Origin: Trichopria drosophilae
Lineage: Eukaryota; Arthropoda; Insecta; Hymenoptera; Diapriidae
Direction of reading: 5' to 3'
DNA length: 64,000 bases
NCBI GenBank assembly: GCA_030407085.1
Contig: CM059582.1
Location: 21,217,001-21,281,000 of the forward strand
In this document: positions 60,901 through 64,000 of the stretch, one piece after another
Numbering within the stretch: the stretch's first letter is position 1
Layout of the letters: every line of letters starts with the position of its first letter
Made by a program: the position numbers and the translations under genes
The notes under the pieces: model-generated
The model's input: only the letters and a program-made list of their open reading frames with translations
Database searches by the model: none
What the model was told of the DNA's origin: nothing

Positions 60901-61120
60901 TATTAATCATTTTATAATAGCTCATCGACTCCGTCACGTCATCGTAAGGCTAGGAATCTACAAGTTCAAAGCAATTTCCCAATAATATTTTGGAAATCAT
61001 ATCCCCAAAATTAAGTTTTGTAGATTATAGGACTGAAAATAAGGTTCAATAGAGTGAAATTTGGTGTTGAGTAAGTAAGGGTAACGATACTTGGATTGGT
61101 TTCATTGATCCTCATAGGCT
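57907..61120. other. A'-B' intergenic spacer, no gene recognised
   Basis: Counterpart of 19674-24680, with deletions near 58470, 59410, 59690 and 60335. The element at 22675-23875 is absent. Only small inverted repeats are recognisable. Confidence 0.6.
60546..60670. repeat. 125-bp element with 21-bp inverted ends (unit 2 copy)
   Basis: Counterpart of 24101-24225. One substitution in the right arm (ATATTC for ATGTTC) breaks perfect symmetry. Confidence 0.75.
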
Positions 61121-61422
61121 TTAATCCCTTTGGAACACAAAAACAGAGAGTTTTGAATATTGACAATTTGTAAAAAATGTATTTATATGAAACAGATTTG
61201 GACTAGATGCGTTCATAACAAATGTCTGCCTCACAATGATAGGTTTTGAAACTAATGTAGTAATAATATTGTTCTGCGTACAGTTGTACTTCAGTTTATT
61301 CAACTTTCTTTCTAGAATCACAAAATTAAGAGTTAAAAGGAAGTCAATAAAATATAAACAATTCTTAAAGGATATGAAATAATACATGCTCTCATTGTTT
61401 CAGTAATCGAAGGTTCTTAACG

Positions 61423-64000
61423 ATGGATAAGGGCATGGTAATGTTCATGATTTTCTTCGGAATTATAACAATGTGCAATGGGGTACCGGTTAATGGTAAG
61501 AAGAAACCATTTATTTTATTTCAACTACACGTCGTATAATTTTCAAAATAATTTTCAAATCGCATGTCTAATCAGGGCAAATATTTGAACGTTTAAAAGC
61601 AACGCAGGTTTTTTTATTAGAATAAATATTTTTAAAAAAATGTACGCATTTACACCCATTTTTACATTCCAGCCGACACAAGAATTGCGAGGAATGCGAA
61701 CCAATCTTCAGAAATTTGTGAGACGTTGGAATGTGTACTTTCTGGTTAGTACGTTCCTTAATTATTTTATTTTTAATAGTAACAGAAGCGCAAATACACA
61801 GAGATAAATAAAATAGATAATGGAACCATTTTATAATAGTAAACCGCTTTAATTATTAAATTAACTATTTCCATGGTAAATAGAACAACAAAAATGTTCC
61901 ATTTACTATTTCCCGGTACTTGAATGGTTCGTACATAACCTCAAATATTAACTATAACCTTTTATGTTTGCTGCTGTTTACGTATGTTAAAATCGTTTCT
62001 ACGACTTCTGCGTGATTCCATTAACACTTTTTTTTCGCTCTGTGTAGCATTCTCGCTTCTACTAGATCAAACGTAGTACATTGTGCAACTATAGAGAAAA
62101 ATAGGTGTTTGACGACGAGTGCAAATTTAGGCTCGAGGAGTAAAGAGCATAAAATTAATAAAATAAAAAAATCAAAACTGAATGGAAATTGATATAATGA
62201 AAAATCAGATTAAATGAGTCAGCATCAAAGATAACACAGGGTGTGGCCAACACAAAGAATTGTTTCGAGATCATTTGAATCAGAATTAGTGGATCTTATA
62301 GATGGTTAGCCGCTGAAAAAGAATCCGTTATTCGATTTGGCCCATCACGTCAGGATTTCAAGATATCCGTTACGAAAAATAGTCAAAAGTATCCTTTTTT
62401 GCAATTTGAATTTATTTAGTTTGAGCGACCAAAAATTTATAAGATCCAATTCCTTTCATTGAAGTTAACTCCGCTAAAACATTGTTCTGCGGTTCTGTGT
62501 AATTAATCATTGACCGTACTTTTAAATTTTGGCCTTTCGGGGGGTGTGTTGATTTCAGGAACTTTGTTCCCCGGCCATTTTTTGGCGTTGAAAACGATGC
62601 CGCTAGTAAAATTTTCCTATTACGTCGATAAAAGTCTGTTGGTTACTTATAACAAACTTTTCGATTTTGAATATATTTTGTAATACCACACATTTCTAGC
62701 ACAAAATAATACTTAAGAAATGTAAATAAACAGTAAAATTTATCGGTCAGTGCACGGAATAATGAAAAACGTTTCGAAAATTAAGAATGCATATATCTAA
62801 TATAATACGTATATAATATATTATTACTTATTTAGCGGCATCAATACTAGAAAAAATGGATTTAAGTATACATCCATGCGATGACTTTTATGCATTCGCA
62901 TGTGGAAATTACATTGCCAACCAAGACGTTCCAGATGGCGTTCCGAGTATTAGTACATTTCAAACACAATTAAGTGATTTACAATCAAAGTTGCGAAGGA
63001 TCCTTACTGACAATAACAACAATGATGTTAAATTTATCAAAGATTTGAAAAATTTGTATAATTTGTGCATGAACGAAGGTAAGTATGGATGTATTATTGC
63101 TTGATAGTTGATTCTACATTTCAACGCCCCCTATAAAAGCAGATAAATGATAATGATTTCAATGACATGTAATTATTTTTGCTTATTTTCATATATGGTG
63201 AAAATCGGATTGCAGAATTTTAATTTCAGGACTTGGTATATCATCATTAGGGATTTTATTTAGTTTTCGCGAGTTTTGGTAACTACATTAGTGTAATCGT
63301 TTTTATATGAAGTATATTCTTTCCTGTTGAAGTGCATAGTAATAATAATCTTCATTTCTTTCTGAAATTAAAATGAAGTTTTTCTAATTCAGTAGATTTT
63401 CCATGATTTAAAATAACATAGCAGAAAGAAAAAACGATACTAATGCACCTTTTTTATTGCGAAATAAAAAAAAATGATGCAGGTTTTGAAATCGAGATTC
63501 AACATTATTTGAATTAGTTTCAAATTATTATTGATCCATGATTTTACTCAATCTATAACTTTTAAAGGTTTGAGAGAAATGCAAGGTAAAGCTCCTCTTG
63601 TAAAAATTCTGAACAAATTGGGAGGCTGGCCAGTATCATTAGGTGCTAAATGGAATCCGAGCTCTTTTAATTGGTCAGATTCGATGGTAAAACACAGAAA
63701 ACATGGCTTACATTCGGATGCATTCATGTCCATTGATATTAGACCTGACCTATGGAATTCAAGTAAACTCATAATTCATGTAAGTTCAAATTTTCTTGAT
63801 AAATCATTTCGTTTTCTTTATGAAAATTATCATAAAATCCACATTACCTTAAAATTTGTTACCACGAGGACAAAATTATTATTGCATTCGACGTTTAATT
63901 GTTTTGTTTGTCAATGTCTTATTTTATGACTGTAAAAAATGATGTACATGTTATTAAGAAATGCAATGCAGTAATGTATCAAAAAACTGCATTAGTATCC
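61423..64000 (+). CDS. Gene B': second copy of the secreted neprilysin-like gene B (exons 1-4, continues past window)
   Basis: Exons 61423-61495, 61673-61744, 62836-63078 and 63568-63779 match gene B exons 1-4 in length, phase and splice sites, and are all open. The window ends in intron 4, so the catalytic exons cannot be checked. Over the 200 codons visible there are 10 amino-acid replacements and 5 synonymous changes against gene B. Replacements include two hydrophobic ones in the signal peptide, Asn-to-Ser and Gln-to-Pro in exon 3, and Asp-to-Ala in GGWPVSLGDKW. At least 1.5 kb of upstream sequence is also conserved, so the promoter was copied with it. It is probably expressed like B if the rest is intact. 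Confidence 0.88.

Larger units (their letters stand above)
35455..64000. repeat. Tandem duplication, unit 2 (runs off window)
   Basis: Second copy of the segment starting at 8321, in direct orientation and offset by 27,134 bp at its left end. It contains the wrecked gene A', the A-B spacer interrupted by BEL and LINE insertions, and gene B'. The right end is beyond 64000. Confidence 0.9.

Noticed and set aside
1..64000. CRISPR arrays, prokaryotic operons, rRNA or tRNA genes
   Set aside because: No regularly spaced direct repeats with unique spacers, no cloverleaf-type A and B boxes that I could recognise, and all host genes have introns.

Overview
The window looks like AT-rich nuclear DNA from an arthropod, most likely an insect. 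Its genes are split by GT-AG introns, there is no prokaryotic operon structure, and it holds many retroelements (DIRS, Gypsy, BEL/Pao, I-like and CR1-like LINEs) plus hairpin MITE-like repeats. A hymenopteran, perhaps a parasitoid wasp, is plausible because secreted neprilysin-like peptidases are a known venom component there, but nothing in the sequence proves the taxon. The host genes are all M13 (neprilysin-like) zinc metallopeptidases on the + strand: two complete nine-exon genes (A, 4847-17114, 717 aa; B, 24985-32041, 715 aa), one wrecked copy of A (A', 37587-40195) and the first four exons of a second copy of B (B', from 61423 past the window end).

Layout: 1-1930 is a minus-strand Gypsy relic. 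1931-4846 has no recognisable gene. Gene A follows, with a 7.5-kb second intron holding a minus-strand DIRS relic. After A comes a minus-strand CR1-like LINE relic (about 17290-19000), then about 6 kb of AT-rich spacer with several inverted-repeat elements, then gene B. 32042-35454 is spacer with two related minisatellites and a long hairpin.

The central structural fact is a direct tandem duplication with a period of about 27.1 kb. Unit 1 is 8321-35454 and unit 2 runs from 35455 to beyond 64000. The left breakpoint lies inside intron 2 of gene A, so A' lacked exons 1-2 (start codon, signal peptide) and the promoter from the moment it arose. It then lost exons 4-5, gained a solo LTR and a small insertion, and lost its 3' end in a deletion that also removed part of a BEL element (40196-46537). 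B' kept its whole promoter region and intact exons as far as can be seen.

Unit 2 also carries a 9.95-kb composite I-like LINE (47312-57258) with a perfect 13-bp target-site duplication. This LINE holds a nested, internally deleted BEL element (48414-50846, 5-bp target-site duplication) and a 5' piece of a CR1-like LINE joined in frame to the I-element reverse transcriptase, giving a chimeric 784-codon reading frame.

A and B should both be secreted peptide-cleaving zinc enzymes. Both keep HExxH, GENIAD and the NA-aromatic substrate motif. A has Gly where B and mammalian neprilysin have the catalytic His, which suggests functional divergence between the paralogues.
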